Below are positions 48,495-57,375 of a stretch of DNA of 64,000 bases, one piece after another. Source of the DNA: Candidatus Ozemobacteraceae bacterium. Lineage in GTDB: Bacteria > Muiribacteriota > Ozemobacteria > Ozemobacterales > Ozemobacteraceae. Position 1 is the first letter of the stretch. The number at the start of each line of letters is the position of its first letter. The notes below the pieces were generated by a model, which saw nothing but the letters and a program-made list of their open reading frames with translations, did not search any database and was not told where the DNA came from. The stretch spans positions 51,201 through 115,200 of the forward strand of contig DAOSOK010000015.1 in NCBI GenBank assembly GCA_035373905.1, read 5' to 3'. The position numbers and the translations under genes were made by a program.

Positions 48495-50051
48495 ATGTGC
48501 AAAAGTTCGCCTATTCGAGTGATGTGTGAAAGCCCGCGAGGAACGGTGAGTCTCTTTCTCTTGGGCCTTTTGGTTTTTCTCTTCGTCCGGTTGCCGGGTG
48601 TGTCGATCATCACGCTCCTGCACGATGATTCATTTTTTTATCTTAAAACGGCGGCGAATATCGCCGATGGGAAAGGCTCAACGTTCGACGGAATCAATAT
48701 CACAAACGGATATCACCCGCTCTATATGGCATTTCTATCAGCAGTGTCAGCCGTCTTTCCCATAAAAGGGCTTGGCGGGATATACATGGTGATGTTCATC
48801 GACATCATATTGTTTGCATGTTTTTTGCTGATCGCAGACCGATTATATCAACGTTTGGGATTGTCGGATGTTTTTCGATTGCCTCTTGGACTAGCCTATA
48901 TATTATTCATGGGAATCAATGATTTTGGGCTCGAATCGCGATTGGTGCTGGTCATAGCCTGGGCCTTTCTTGCGGAAATATACTCTCTCTTGTATGAGCA
49001 TCAACGCGCAAACTGGAGGTTGGCAGCAATCTTGTCGGTATTGCTTTTCCTTTCAAGAATCGACTTGGCACTCCTCTTGGGGTTTGTTATTCTTACCCCT
49101 CTTGCAATGAGTTGCGGACAAGCCGCATCGTCTCGGTTTCAAGAGGGAATGGGAGTGCTGGCTGTATCTGTCGCAGGAATGGGTTGTTATTTTTTGGGGA
49201 ATACCTATCTGTTTTCAGCTCCTACAACCGTTTCGAGCTATCTCAAAATGGGATGGCCTGGCATGCTTGAAACTGGATGGACTGATCTTGGAGGATCGGG
49301 AGTTCGAATCAGACTCCTTTTTTGTCTTATCGCAAGTGGATTGTATTTCGGCTTATCCCTTCGTGCCTGGTGGGTGAGTCGTTTGGTTGCGGAAAAAGAA
49401 GCTGGCATGAATCTGTTTTTTGCGGCGCTCAATGGCTATGTGCTTTTCTACATGATAATTCTGATTTGCTTTGCAAAAGGGGTTGGAGGATGGTATTTCC
49501 TTTGTCCCATTTCAATAGTGTTGTTTTCGACCGTTGGTGTATTCTCAAGACAATGGGTGAAACACACAAGAATAAAAGCAGTGTTTCATCATGAAACATT
49601 CCTACTGGTCGTATCTTTGCTGCTCATGGTCTCTAGTGGATTATACGCAATAAAAAAAACAGTGAATACGCAGCATGATGTCCTCGCAATCTCCGGGTGG
49701 CTGCGCCAGAATATTTCTGAGCAAACACCAATTTTTCAAGTTGATGCATCAGGGAAGACGGGATATCTTTCCGAGAGGTGTGTCGTGAATGGCGATGGCC
49801 TTATTAATAGTTGGGAGTATATAAATTGTTTGAAGGCTGGAGGACTGCGGGAATACTTGCAAAAGTATCATATTGAGTATTTTCTCTTGTCGGAATATGA
49901 AGGTGGAGATAAATTGTCCGTTATTATTCCGGGATGGAAATATCCGCCAAAACTCATTCAGTTTTCGAACAACGCTCAGCGAATCCAACGGGAAGGTCGG
50001 TTTCTTTTGATCAGAGATCATCCTGAGCAGATCACAGTTAAATCATTGTAG
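48495..50051 (+). CDS. GT-C-type integral-membrane glycosyltransferase
   Basis: 518 residues with about ten membrane helices. Near the N-terminus LLHDDSFFYLKTAANIADGKGSTFDGINITNGYHPLYM shows the acidic DD motif in the first extracytoplasmic loop of GT-C enzymes that use lipid-phosphate sugars. After the last helix (LLVVSLLLMVSSGLYAI) a soluble tail of about 120 residues follows (AISGWLRQNISEQTPIFQVDASGKTGYLSERCVVNGDGLIN), typical of this class. No strong ribosome binding site is visible. GC content is clearly lower than in the first 47 kb. Acts on the periplasmic face to decorate glycans. Confidence 0.8.
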   Translation: MCKSSPIRVMCESPRGTVSLFLLGLLVFLFVRLPGVSIITLLHDDSFFYLKTAANIADGKGSTFDGINITNGYHPLYMAFLSAVSAVFPIKGLGGIYMVMFIDIILFACFLLIADRLYQRLGLSDVFRLPLGLAYILFMGINDFGLESRLVLVIAWAFLAEIYSLLYEHQRANWRLAAILSVLLFLSRIDLALLLGFVILTPLAMSCGQAASSRFQEGMGVLAVSVAGMGCYFLGNTYLFSAPTTVSSYLKMGWPGMLETGWTDLGGSGVRIRLLFCLIASGLYFGLSLRAWWVSRLVAEKEAGMNLFFAALNGYVLFYMIILICFAKGVGGWYFLCPISIVLFSTVGVFSRQWVKHTRIKAVFHHETFLLVVSLLLMVSSGLYAIKKTVNTQHDVLAISGWLRQNISEQTPIFQVDASGKTGYLSERCVVNGDGLINSWEYINCLKAGGLREYLQKYHIEYFLLSEYEGGDKLSVIIPGWKYPPKLIQFSNNAQRIQREGRFLLIRDHPEQITVKSL

Positions 50052-50109
50052 ATGAAAATTCTTGGGAGCGAATGCGCTCCTGGTGAACACAGGAGAGAGA
50101 GGAGTTACC

Positions 50110-52827
50110 ATGGGGATTCGAAGGATAGGAATTCTTCGGAAATTTCTGAGAGATGGGAGAAATATCATCCCACTGATTCCGGAAGATGTGCGGCAACTTG
50201 TCAGTGATTTTGGATTCGAGATCATCGTTCAGCCTTCATTGGCAGATCATTCACAGGATGTCGAATATACAACCGTCGGTGCTTGGGTAGATGATAGCGC
50301 CGCTGGTTGTGAGTTTGTGGTAAGCATGAATGAGCCGTCAGCCGAATCGCTGTATCCTGGCGGAATATATATGTGTTTTGGCCGTTCCCCCGGGCAGCCA
50401 TTCGGCGTTGCCTTGCTACGACGATTGAATGAGCTTGGGTGCTCTCTTATCGACTGTAGCAGCCTCATGGATGATCGTGGGCGTAAACTTATTACTGTTG
50501 ATACATATTCAGGAGCGGTTGGCATGATCGATGCCCTCTGGGCGTTGGGACATCGGTTGAAACACGAGGGATACGAGACGCCGTTTGCCGCGATTAGACG
50601 GGCGTATCAATATGAAAACCTTGCTTCGGCCCGGCGTGCGCTCATCGGAATAGGCGAGACGCTTCGCGACCAACGATTATCTACCGTTCTGCGCCCGCTC
50701 ATTTTCGGATTTGTTGGGAAAAACTGCGTGTCAAAGGGCGCGCAGGAGATCTTCGATCTACTGCCACATCGCGAAATCACGCCTTCCGAGCTCCTTGCCG
50801 GTGCCGTTTGCAATGGCGGAAACGAAATACTCAAGGTGGTTTTTGCTGAAGAGCTGACGATTCGGCCGAAGGATGAAGATACTCCAATGACCCTTGGAGA
50901 GTTGTATCGGCATCCGAAGCGCTTCGTGAACAATTTCGGACAGTATATTCATCATCTTTCAGTCCTAGTGAATAGCCTCCCCCGCAGTGCGGGCGCTCCC
51001 CGCATCATGACGAAAGCCGACGCTGAGCACATGTGGCAAGGCGGTGCCCGTCCACGCTTGAGGGTCATTGGCGACATGGGGGGGACCGTTGAAGGTGCTA
51101 TTGAGTTTGCGTCCGTCGCCACCATGTTCGATGAACCGGCATACGTCTATGAGCCTGAAATGGATGACATTGCCTACGGATTCGATGGTCACGGTCCCGT
51201 CATCGTGTCGCTTGCCGAGCCGGCCTGTGAATTGCCAGAAGAAGTGTCTGCCGACATCAGCCATGCGCTGTTGCCCCTGCTTCAAAACCTGGCGAATGTC
51301 GAAACGGAGGCGCCGATCGAAAAGAGCGGGCTTCCGATGCCTCTTCGCCGGGCCGCCATCCTGTGGCGCGGCAGGCTGACGCCGGCCTTTGAACATCTGC
51401 GCATTCTTCTGAAAAGGGCGCCTTCCGATGAAGAGGCCGTTGAAGAGAGCACGCTTGACTCTCAGAGCTTCAAGACAGCGCCGGTCGTAGGGGTTTCCGA
51501 AAAGAAGATTCTAATCCTCGGCGGAGGTTCGCTGGCGAGGCCTCTCGTTCGATATCTTCTCGAAAAGACGCGACACGAGGTGATTTGTGCCGACCAGACG
51601 TCGGGAATGGCCGCCGACCTGGTCAAGGGATACTCCCGCGGCAAAGCGGTCGCCGTCGAATTCGACGACCGGCATGAACTCGAAAGTCTCATCCGACCTG
51701 CAGACTTCGTTGTAAGCCTGGTTCCCTACCGATATCACATCCCCATTGCGGAATTGTGCATCACGCACCGGAAACACATGGTCACGACAAGTTATACCGG
51801 TGAAGCGATGCGGGAACTGGACGGGCGCGCCCGGAGTGCCGGAATCATGCTGCTGAACGAGATGGGCGTGATTCCCGGCATCGATCACATGATTGCCATG
51901 CGAAGCATCCACCGCGTCACAGCGGGCGGCGGCAAGGTGGCGTCGCTCAGAATGTACGGCGGTGCGCTTCCCGCACCCGAGGCCGGAATGAATCCTCTCG
52001 GCTATAGATACAGCTGGAACATGCGTTGCGTTCTCGAAGCCGGCCGGACGCATGCCAGATATCGCGAGCGGGGCGAGGTTGTCGATGTTTCCGGCCCCGA
52101 CGTGTTCAAGCGCCACGGCCAGGTGGCCATTCCCGGGATGGGGACGTTCGAAGTCTATCCGTGCCGGGATGCGGTTGCCTATGAAGAGATTTACGGTCTT
52201 CCCGACGTGAAAACCATGTTTCGCGGAACGCTTCGGAATCCGGGATGGTGCTCGTTCTGGGAGAAAATGTTCAGCCTCGGATGGTCCAGCGATATGCCTC
52301 GGGTTGATCTCGACGGCAAGACCTGGGGCCAGATCATGCGTGTCCTGGTGCCCGGAAGCGGCGATCTGACCGCCGACCTGTGCTCCTGCTGGAATGTTTC
52401 GCGCGGCTCTGTCGAGATCAGGTGCGCCGAGTGGCTGGGCCTGCTTGGCGATGAAAAAGTGCCGGCCGGCGCGAACAGTCTGCTCGACATTCTGTGCGTG
52501 CATTTGCAGAGCAAACTTGCCTATAGGCCCGGCGAGCGCGATATGGTCCTGATGCATCACGAGCTTGTCGCCGAGTATCCCGACAGGCTCGAACGGATAA
52601 CCTCGACGCTGACCGACTACGGTGTCCCGAACGGTGATCTGGCCGTCGCGCGAACCGTCGGCCTTCCGATCGCCATCTTCCTCAGATTGTTCTTCGAAGG
52701 CAGGATTCGGGGCCTGAGCGGGGTTTTGATTCCCATCATCCCTGCGGTGTACGGTCCGATTCTCGAAGAACTGGAATCGATCGGGATTCGGATGACAGAG
52801 CATATCGAAGCCGTAAAAACAGCCTGA
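50110..52827 (+). CDS. Bifunctional lysine-ketoglutarate reductase / saccharopine dehydrogenase-like protein
   Basis: 905 residues from the ATG at 50110 (GAGAGGAG upstream). Residues 1-420 resemble the LKR/AlaDH-PNT type domain: MGIRRIGILRKF...NIIPLIPEDVRQLVSDFGFEIIVQPS, FVVSMNEPSAESLYPGGIYMCFGRSPGQPFG, LIDCSSLMDDRGRKLITVDTYSGAVGMIDALWALG, LRVIGDMGGTVEGAIEFA. Residues about 460-900 form saccharopine dehydrogenase: KKILILGGGSLARPLVRYLLEK, VVSLVPYRYHIPIAELCITHRKHMVTTSYTGEAMRELD, MLLNEMGVIPGIDHMIAM, and a C-terminal domain. This fused form is best known from animal and plant lysine catabolism. Its place in a sugar locus is unexpected. GC content rises sharply around 50950, within the gene. Confidence 0.85.
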   Translation: MGIRRIGILRKFLRDGRNIIPLIPEDVRQLVSDFGFEIIVQPSLADHSQDVEYTTVGAWVDDSAAGCEFVVSMNEPSAESLYPGGIYMCFGRSPGQPFGVALLRRLNELGCSLIDCSSLMDDRGRKLITVDTYSGAVGMIDALWALGHRLKHEGYETPFAAIRRAYQYENLASARRALIGIGETLRDQRLSTVLRPLIFGFVGKNCVSKGAQEIFDLLPHREITPSELLAGAVCNGGNEILKVVFAEELTIRPKDEDTPMTLGELYRHPKRFVNNFGQYIHHLSVLVNSLPRSAGAPRIMTKADAEHMWQGGARPRLRVIGDMGGTVEGAIEFASVATMFDEPAYVYEPEMDDIAYGFDGHGPVIVSLAEPACELPEEVSADISHALLPLLQNLANVETEAPIEKSGLPMPLRRAAILWRGRLTPAFEHLRILLKRAPSDEEAVEESTLDSQSFKTAPVVGVSEKKILILGGGSLARPLVRYLLEKTRHEVICADQTSGMAADLVKGYSRGKAVAVEFDDRHELESLIRPADFVVSLVPYRYHIPIAELCITHRKHMVTTSYTGEAMRELDGRARSAGIMLLNEMGVIPGIDHMIAMRSIHRVTAGGGKVASLRMYGGALPAPEAGMNPLGYRYSWNMRCVLEAGRTHARYRERGEVVDVSGPDVFKRHGQVAIPGMGTFEVYPCRDAVAYEEIYGLPDVKTMFRGTLRNPGWCSFWEKMFSLGWSSDMPRVDLDGKTWGQIMRVLVPGSGDLTADLCSCWNVSRGSVEIRCAEWLGLLGDEKVPAGANSLLDILCVHLQSKLAYRPGERDMVLMHHELVAEYPDRLERITSTLTDYGVPNGDLAVARTVGLPIAIFLRLFFEGRIRGLSGVLIPIIPAVYGPILEELESIGIRMTEHIEAVKTA

Positions 52828-52898
52828 GATCAAGGCGGGGCGCAGGAGATTCCCGGCAATGGGTTGATTCCCCTCAGGGAATCAGCTAAAGTTTGCGC

Positions 52899-54056
52899 AT
52901 GAATCCGTCGGATCTCGCGCAGAAACTGATTTTGTTCGGCCCGCTCCCGCCTCCCCACAACGGGCACACGCTGGCGTTCCAGATGTGCGTCCGAGGGTGC
53001 AGGGAACATGGGCTTCGATATCGCGTGATCGATTACAGCCCGCGCTGGCCTGGGATGAAATGGTTCCCGTTCAGCCGGATTGCCGAGTATGGATTCATCA
53101 TGGGGCGCTATTTCAGAGCCTTGCTGGCCGGGCGTCGCGGAACGGTCTACATCACGCTGAACCAGGCGGTCGACGGGTTGTGTCGTGACCTGATCCTGAT
53201 GAGATCTGCCCAGCATCTTGGATTCAGGGTGATCGTCCATATCCACGGTGGCTGGTATGACGAGATTCTCAGGCGCGCCCCCGCGTTCCTTCGCAATGCC
53301 GCCGTGGCCGCCCTGGCCGCCTGTGACGCCGTAATTCTGCTGAGCGACAGGCTTCGGTTCATGTTCGACGCCTGGCCCGAAGTCCAGAGGCGAGTCCGTG
53401 TTGTCCCGAACGGGCTGCCTTTCGAACCGACCGGTTGCCCGACCGCCCCGAAGACCATCCGCATGGGCGAACCGGTCAGGCTTCTCTTCCTGTCGAACAT
53501 GATCGAAAGCAAGGGCTGGCCGGTCGTTCTGGAGGCCGTTGAGCGGCTTGTTCACCATCATGGCCTGAACGTGCGGGCAAGGTTCTGCGGAGGCTTCATG
53601 TCTTCGCCGGAGGACACGCGCTTTCCTTCGCCGGCCGCCGCCAAAGACTGGTTTGATACCTATATCCGCGAACACGATCTCGAAACATGCGTTCACTACG
53701 ATTCCCGCGTAGACGGCGACGAAAAGATCCGCGCACTTCAGGAAGCCCATTTCCTGCTACTCCCCTCCGCCTACCCGAACGAGGGCCAACCCCTGGCCCT
53801 GATCGAAGGCCTCGCCTACGGCTGCGTCCTCGTCGGAACCCCCTATCGTGCCATTCCCGACATGGTCAGCGATGGGAACACCGGCCTGCTGTGTCCCGCC
53901 GATCCGGTTTGGATCGCGGATGGCGTCGCTTCGCTGTTTCGCGATCCCGATTGCTACCGGCGGATGAGCTCAGCCTCACTGGAACTCTATAAAAGACAGT
54001 TTCAGCCTGAAATTCATATTCAAAATATTGTAAATATATTGAGTCCAATTTCATGA
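52899..54056 (+). CDS. GT4-family glycosyltransferase
   Basis: 385 residues from the ATG at 52899; a TTG at 52893 is in frame. GT-B fold: N-terminal LILFGPLPPPHNGHTLAFQM (donor-side glycine loop), FRVIVHIHGGWYDEI, CDAVILLSDRL, VRVVPNGL; C-terminal VRLLFLSNMIESKGWPVVLEAVERL, and the GT4 donor block LLLPSAYPNEGQPLALIEGLAYGCVLVGTPYRAIPDMVSDGNTGLL with the conserved EGxPLxxIEx(M/L) pattern. Retaining glycosyltransferase of the cytoplasmic face. High GC, unlike both flanking genes. Confidence 0.9.
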   Translation: MNPSDLAQKLILFGPLPPPHNGHTLAFQMCVRGCREHGLRYRVIDYSPRWPGMKWFPFSRIAEYGFIMGRYFRALLAGRRGTVYITLNQAVDGLCRDLILMRSAQHLGFRVIVHIHGGWYDEILRRAPAFLRNAAVAALAACDAVILLSDRLRFMFDAWPEVQRRVRVVPNGLPFEPTGCPTAPKTIRMGEPVRLLFLSNMIESKGWPVVLEAVERLVHHHGLNVRARFCGGFMSSPEDTRFPSPAAAKDWFDTYIREHDLETCVHYDSRVDGDEKIRALQEAHFLLLPSAYPNEGQPLALIEGLAYGCVLVGTPYRAIPDMVSDGNTGLLCPADPVWIADGVASLFRDPDCYRRMSSASLELYKRQFQPEIHIQNIVNILSPIS

Positions 54057-54071
54057 CGATTTTCTCTTGAA

Positions 54072-55421
54072 ATGTATGGAAAGACTGACGACTCTCCAAA
54101 AAACTCCATGAACAAGGCAATTTTCTGGGGATTTCTCGCCCGAAGCTGGAGCTTCCTTGCTGGTTTGGTTACAGTCTCTCTCGTAACAGGCTTTTTTACT
54201 CCTGAGCAGCAGGGATATTATTACACCTTCGGGAGCCTTCTGGCGCTTCAGATCTTTTTTGAATTAGGTCTGACCAATGTTCTTGTTCAATTTGCAGGAT
54301 GCGAATTCGCGAAAATCCACTGGCTTCAAGATGGAGAGCTGGAAGGTGATTCCGTTGCCATTCAGCGATTTTTGACCTTGTCGAAAAAAGGAGTCTTCTG
54401 GTTTGGCGTGGCTTCTATTCTCTTTATCGCCATTCTGGCGCCTGTTGGATTGTCCTTTTTTCAACAGTGTGACTCTGGTTCATTTGCCTGGCGAATTCCG
54501 TGGCTTTTGGCTGTTGCTGGAACCGCGATGAATTTGGCGAGTGTCCCGTTTTGGGGGGTTCTTACAGGAGCTGGACAGATTCATCTGGCGAATAAACGGT
54601 CTCTTCTTGGGGGACTCTTGGGATGTGCCCTGGCCTGGATCGGAATTTATTGCGGTTACGGTCTTTACTCGGTGTTTATGATTGCATTTGGAAATGCTGT
54701 GTTTTCTTGGGGACTCTTGTTCTTCGAATTTAGGAAATTTCTCAGGCGGATTCTTTGTCATCGTTCCGATTCGAATCAGGTTGATGACATTTCATGGGGG
54801 AGAGATATCTGGCCAATGCAATGGCGGATCGCTCTGTCATGGGCTTCCGGATATTTTATCTTTCAATTGTTCACGCCCGTTCTTTTCACATATCAGGGAG
54901 CAAAAATTGCCGGTCAGATGGGTTTGACATTGGCAATGCGAAATGCAATCCTTGCTGTGGCGATGGTCTGGACAGGGGCCCGGAACCCAGAAATGTGCCG
55001 ATTGATTGCGTTGAAGGACTGGCCGGCTCTGGACGCGCTGTTTCGCCGTCTCATGGGAGAAACGACACTGGTGGTTCTGGGGGCGAGCAGTGCCGGGCTG
55101 GGCCTCGTTTGGTATCTTCAGGGCATTCCGCGATTTGCAGAGCGCTTCCTTTCCTTGGATTTGGTAGCAGTGCAGCTTTTCTCAACCCTCCTGGCGATAT
55201 GGGGCGACAACATGGCAACCTACTGTCGAGCTCATAAAGTCGAGCCTTTCTTGGGTGTTTCAATTATTAGTGCTGTGGCTCAGGGATGCTTGACGTGGAT
55301 TACAGGGAAATACTATTCGGTGGATTCACTTGTCTATGCTTCAATGTGGCTGAACCTCTTGTTTGGACTTCCCATGGCTGTCTATATTTGGCAGAACCAG
55401 CGAAAGTCCCACATCAGGTGA
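54072..55421 (+). CDS. Polysaccharide flippase-like (Wzx/MOP-superfamily) membrane protein
   Basis: 449 residues, about 12 membrane helices with the Wzx N-terminal pattern (NKAIFWGFLARSWSFLAGLVTVSLVTGFFTPEQQGYYYTFGSLLALQIFFELGLTNVLVQFAG), including the PxxxGxYY-type motif after helix 2. ATG 54072 or 54108 could be the start; neither has a strong ribosome binding site. Such proteins flip lipid-linked oligosaccharide units across the inner membrane. Fits with the neighbouring glycosyltransferases and CDP-sugar genes. Confidence 0.85.
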   Translation: MYGKTDDSPKNSMNKAIFWGFLARSWSFLAGLVTVSLVTGFFTPEQQGYYYTFGSLLALQIFFELGLTNVLVQFAGCEFAKIHWLQDGELEGDSVAIQRFLTLSKKGVFWFGVASILFIAILAPVGLSFFQQCDSGSFAWRIPWLLAVAGTAMNLASVPFWGVLTGAGQIHLANKRSLLGGLLGCALAWIGIYCGYGLYSVFMIAFGNAVFSWGLLFFEFRKFLRRILCHRSDSNQVDDISWGRDIWPMQWRIALSWASGYFIFQLFTPVLFTYQGAKIAGQMGLTLAMRNAILAVAMVWTGARNPEMCRLIALKDWPALDALFRRLMGETTLVVLGASSAGLGLVWYLQGIPRFAERFLSLDLVAVQLFSTLLAIWGDNMATYCRAHKVEPFLGVSIISAVAQGCLTWITGKYYSVDSLVYASMWLNLLFGLPMAVYIWQNQRKSHIR

Positions 55422-55440
55422 ATTCATACAACTTGAAAGA

Positions 55441-56409
55441 ATGGCAATGAAATGTAAAATCTGTGGAAATACAGAAAATTTAATTGAATTTCATATCCAG
55501 GAAAAAATGTTTGGGTCTGGGGCTGAATTTATATATTTCCAATGTTCTCAATGTCAATGCCTCCAGATAAAAGACATTCCTGAGAACATGGAAAAATATT
55601 ATCCGCACGATTACTACTCATATAGAAAAATTTCGAAAACGCTCCTGCCGGGTCTAAAACAGGCATTACTGCAATTAAAAAACAGATATGCCCTCTTTGG
55701 AAATGGCGTTCTTGGTAAGCTTCTGAGCCTTGTTTCTTACAACCAGGCCCTGGAAAGTCTGAAAATTCTCAACATCGCCAGGGATTCACGGATCATGGAC
55801 GTTGGATGTGGTTCAGGAGCATTACTGTGTTCAATGAAAAATTTGGGTTTCACTCATCTTGCAGGAATTGATCCCTTCATTCGAGAAAAGATCGTTTACG
55901 ACTCCGGCCTTGTGATCCATAAACAAAATATCCATCAGATCAAGGATACGTGGGATATCGTGATGTTTCATCACTCGTTTGAACATATGCCTGATCCGTG
56001 TGAGACCCTGAAAAGTGTCTCACAAATCCTATCTGACAACGGATGGTGTGTCGTTCGAATTCCAACGGTATCGTCGTATGCTTGGAGTCACTACAGAGAA
56101 AATTGGGTGCAGTTGGATGCTCCGAGGCATTTGTTCCTTCATTCGATTGAAAGCATGCAGTATTTGGCTGCACTGACCAGGCTCGAACTCGTCGATGTTG
56201 TATTTGATTCAACAGCCTTTCAATTTTGGGGAAGTGAACAATACCAAAAAGGCATTGCACTAGGTGACAAGAACTCATACGGAATCGATCCTGCACGTTC
56301 GATTTTTTCGCAGCGAAAAATGCTTATGTTTGCAAGAAAAGCGAAAATGCTGAATCGGACCCACCAGGGCGATCAGGCGGCATTTTATTTTCGAAGGCGA
56401 AGGGTGTAA
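55441..56409 (+). CDS. Class I SAM-dependent methyltransferase with N-terminal zinc-finger-like motif
   Basis: About 322 residues (ATG 55441 or 55447). The N-terminus has CKICGN and, 30 residues on, CSQCQCLQ, a CxxC...CxxC zinc site found in sugar-C-methyltransferase-like proteins. Motif I IMDVGCGSGALLCSMKNLG lies near residue 118, motif II AGIDPF, then WDIVMFHHSFEHMPDPCETLKSVSQIL with the HxxEH-type acid/base site. Layout matches NovU/TylCIII-type C-methyltransferases in part, but the domain after it is short. Likely modifies a nucleotide sugar or a glycan end. Confidence 0.85.
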   Translation: MAMKCKICGNTENLIEFHIQEKMFGSGAEFIYFQCSQCQCLQIKDIPENMEKYYPHDYYSYRKISKTLLPGLKQALLQLKNRYALFGNGVLGKLLSLVSYNQALESLKILNIARDSRIMDVGCGSGALLCSMKNLGFTHLAGIDPFIREKIVYDSGLVIHKQNIHQIKDTWDIVMFHHSFEHMPDPCETLKSVSQILSDNGWCVVRIPTVSSYAWSHYRENWVQLDAPRHLFLHSIESMQYLAALTRLELVDVVFDSTAFQFWGSEQYQKGIALGDKNSYGIDPARSIFSQRKMLMFARKAKMLNRTHQGDQAAFYFRRRRV

Positions 56410-56604
56410 AGTAGAATGGGAGACGGAGAAATACCATATTCAGATAGCAGCGCATGATACAGTTGTGAGAAATTCAAAACTCGCCTATGGAAGATCAGAA
56501 CGAATGTGGTGATGGAGCGGTGTGTTGTATTTTGCGAATTATTGGAAAAAAGAAATGATATCAAGCGATATTCAATATAACCATGGAATCTCTGAGGAAA
56601 ATAC

Positions 56605-57375
56605 ATGAAAGTTGTAATTCTTGCTGGAGGTCTCGGCACGCGATTGAGTGAAGAAACAACGGTAAAACCCAAGCCGATGGTGGAAATCGGCGGCCGACCT
56701 ATTCTCTGGCATATCATGAAACTCTATTCTTCGTATGGGCTGAATGAGTTTGTCATCTGCTGTGGTTATAAGGGCTATATGATCAAGGAATTTTTTGCCA
56801 ATTATTTTATGCACATGTCTGACCTGACGATAGATATCGCAAACAATAAAATAACGACGCATTCCAACCACTCTGAACCTTGGAAGATCACGCTTGTCGA
56901 CACGGGCGAAGATACGATGACTGGTGGACGAGTGAAGCGAGTGAGACAATACGTTGGCAATGAAACATTCTGTATGACCTATGGGGATGGAATTTCCGAC
57001 GTAAATCTGAGAGAAGAAATCGAATTTCATAAGAGTCATGGGAAATATGCGACCATGTTGGCTGTCCAACCACCTGGAAGATTTGGAGTTTTGAATATAG
57101 ATGAGGGGAACAGAGTCGAATCATTTCAAGAAAAACCTTCAGGAGATGGGACGCATATCAATGGTGGATTCTTTGTTCTGGAACCTGAAATTTTCAGATA
57201 TTTGAAAGATGATCAGACGATCTGGGAACGTTTTCCCCTTGAATCGCTTGCAAAGGAAGGCCAGCTGTATTCCTTCAGGCATGATGGCTTTTGGTATCCA
57301 ATGGATACGCTGAGGGATAAAATCAAGCTTGAAGAACTTTGGCAAAGCCAAAAGGCTCCCTGGAAAGTTTGGTGA
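56605..57375 (+). CDS. rfbF: Glucose-1-phosphate cytidylyltransferase
   Basis: 256 residues. Starts MKVVILAGGLGTRLSEETTVKPKPMVEIGGRPILWHIMKLYS, the cytidylyltransferase loop with EETxxKPKPM that distinguishes RfbF from RmlA/GalU. Later TYGDGISDVNL (metal-binding DGxxD), PPGRFGVLNID, EKPSGDGTHINGGFFVLEPEIF and HDGFWYPMDTLRDK. Makes CDP-glucose, the entry to 3,6-dideoxyhexoses. A gap of 195 bases precedes it with AT-rich promoter-like sequence. The 3' end overlaps rfbG by four bases. Confidence 0.96.
   Translation: MKVVILAGGLGTRLSEETTVKPKPMVEIGGRPILWHIMKLYSSYGLNEFVICCGYKGYMIKEFFANYFMHMSDLTIDIANNKITTHSNHSEPWKITLVDTGEDTMTGGRVKRVRQYVGNETFCMTYGDGISDVNLREEIEFHKSHGKYATMLAVQPPGRFGVLNIDEGNRVESFQEKPSGDGTHINGGFFVLEPEIFRYLKDDQTIWERFPLESLAKEGQLYSFRHDGFWYPMDTLRDKIKLEELWQSQKAPWKVW

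Noticed and set aside
47923..48522. 199-codon plus-strand ORF
   Set aside because: Opposite strand gives transposase-like motifs and a good ribosome binding site; the plus frame lacks both.
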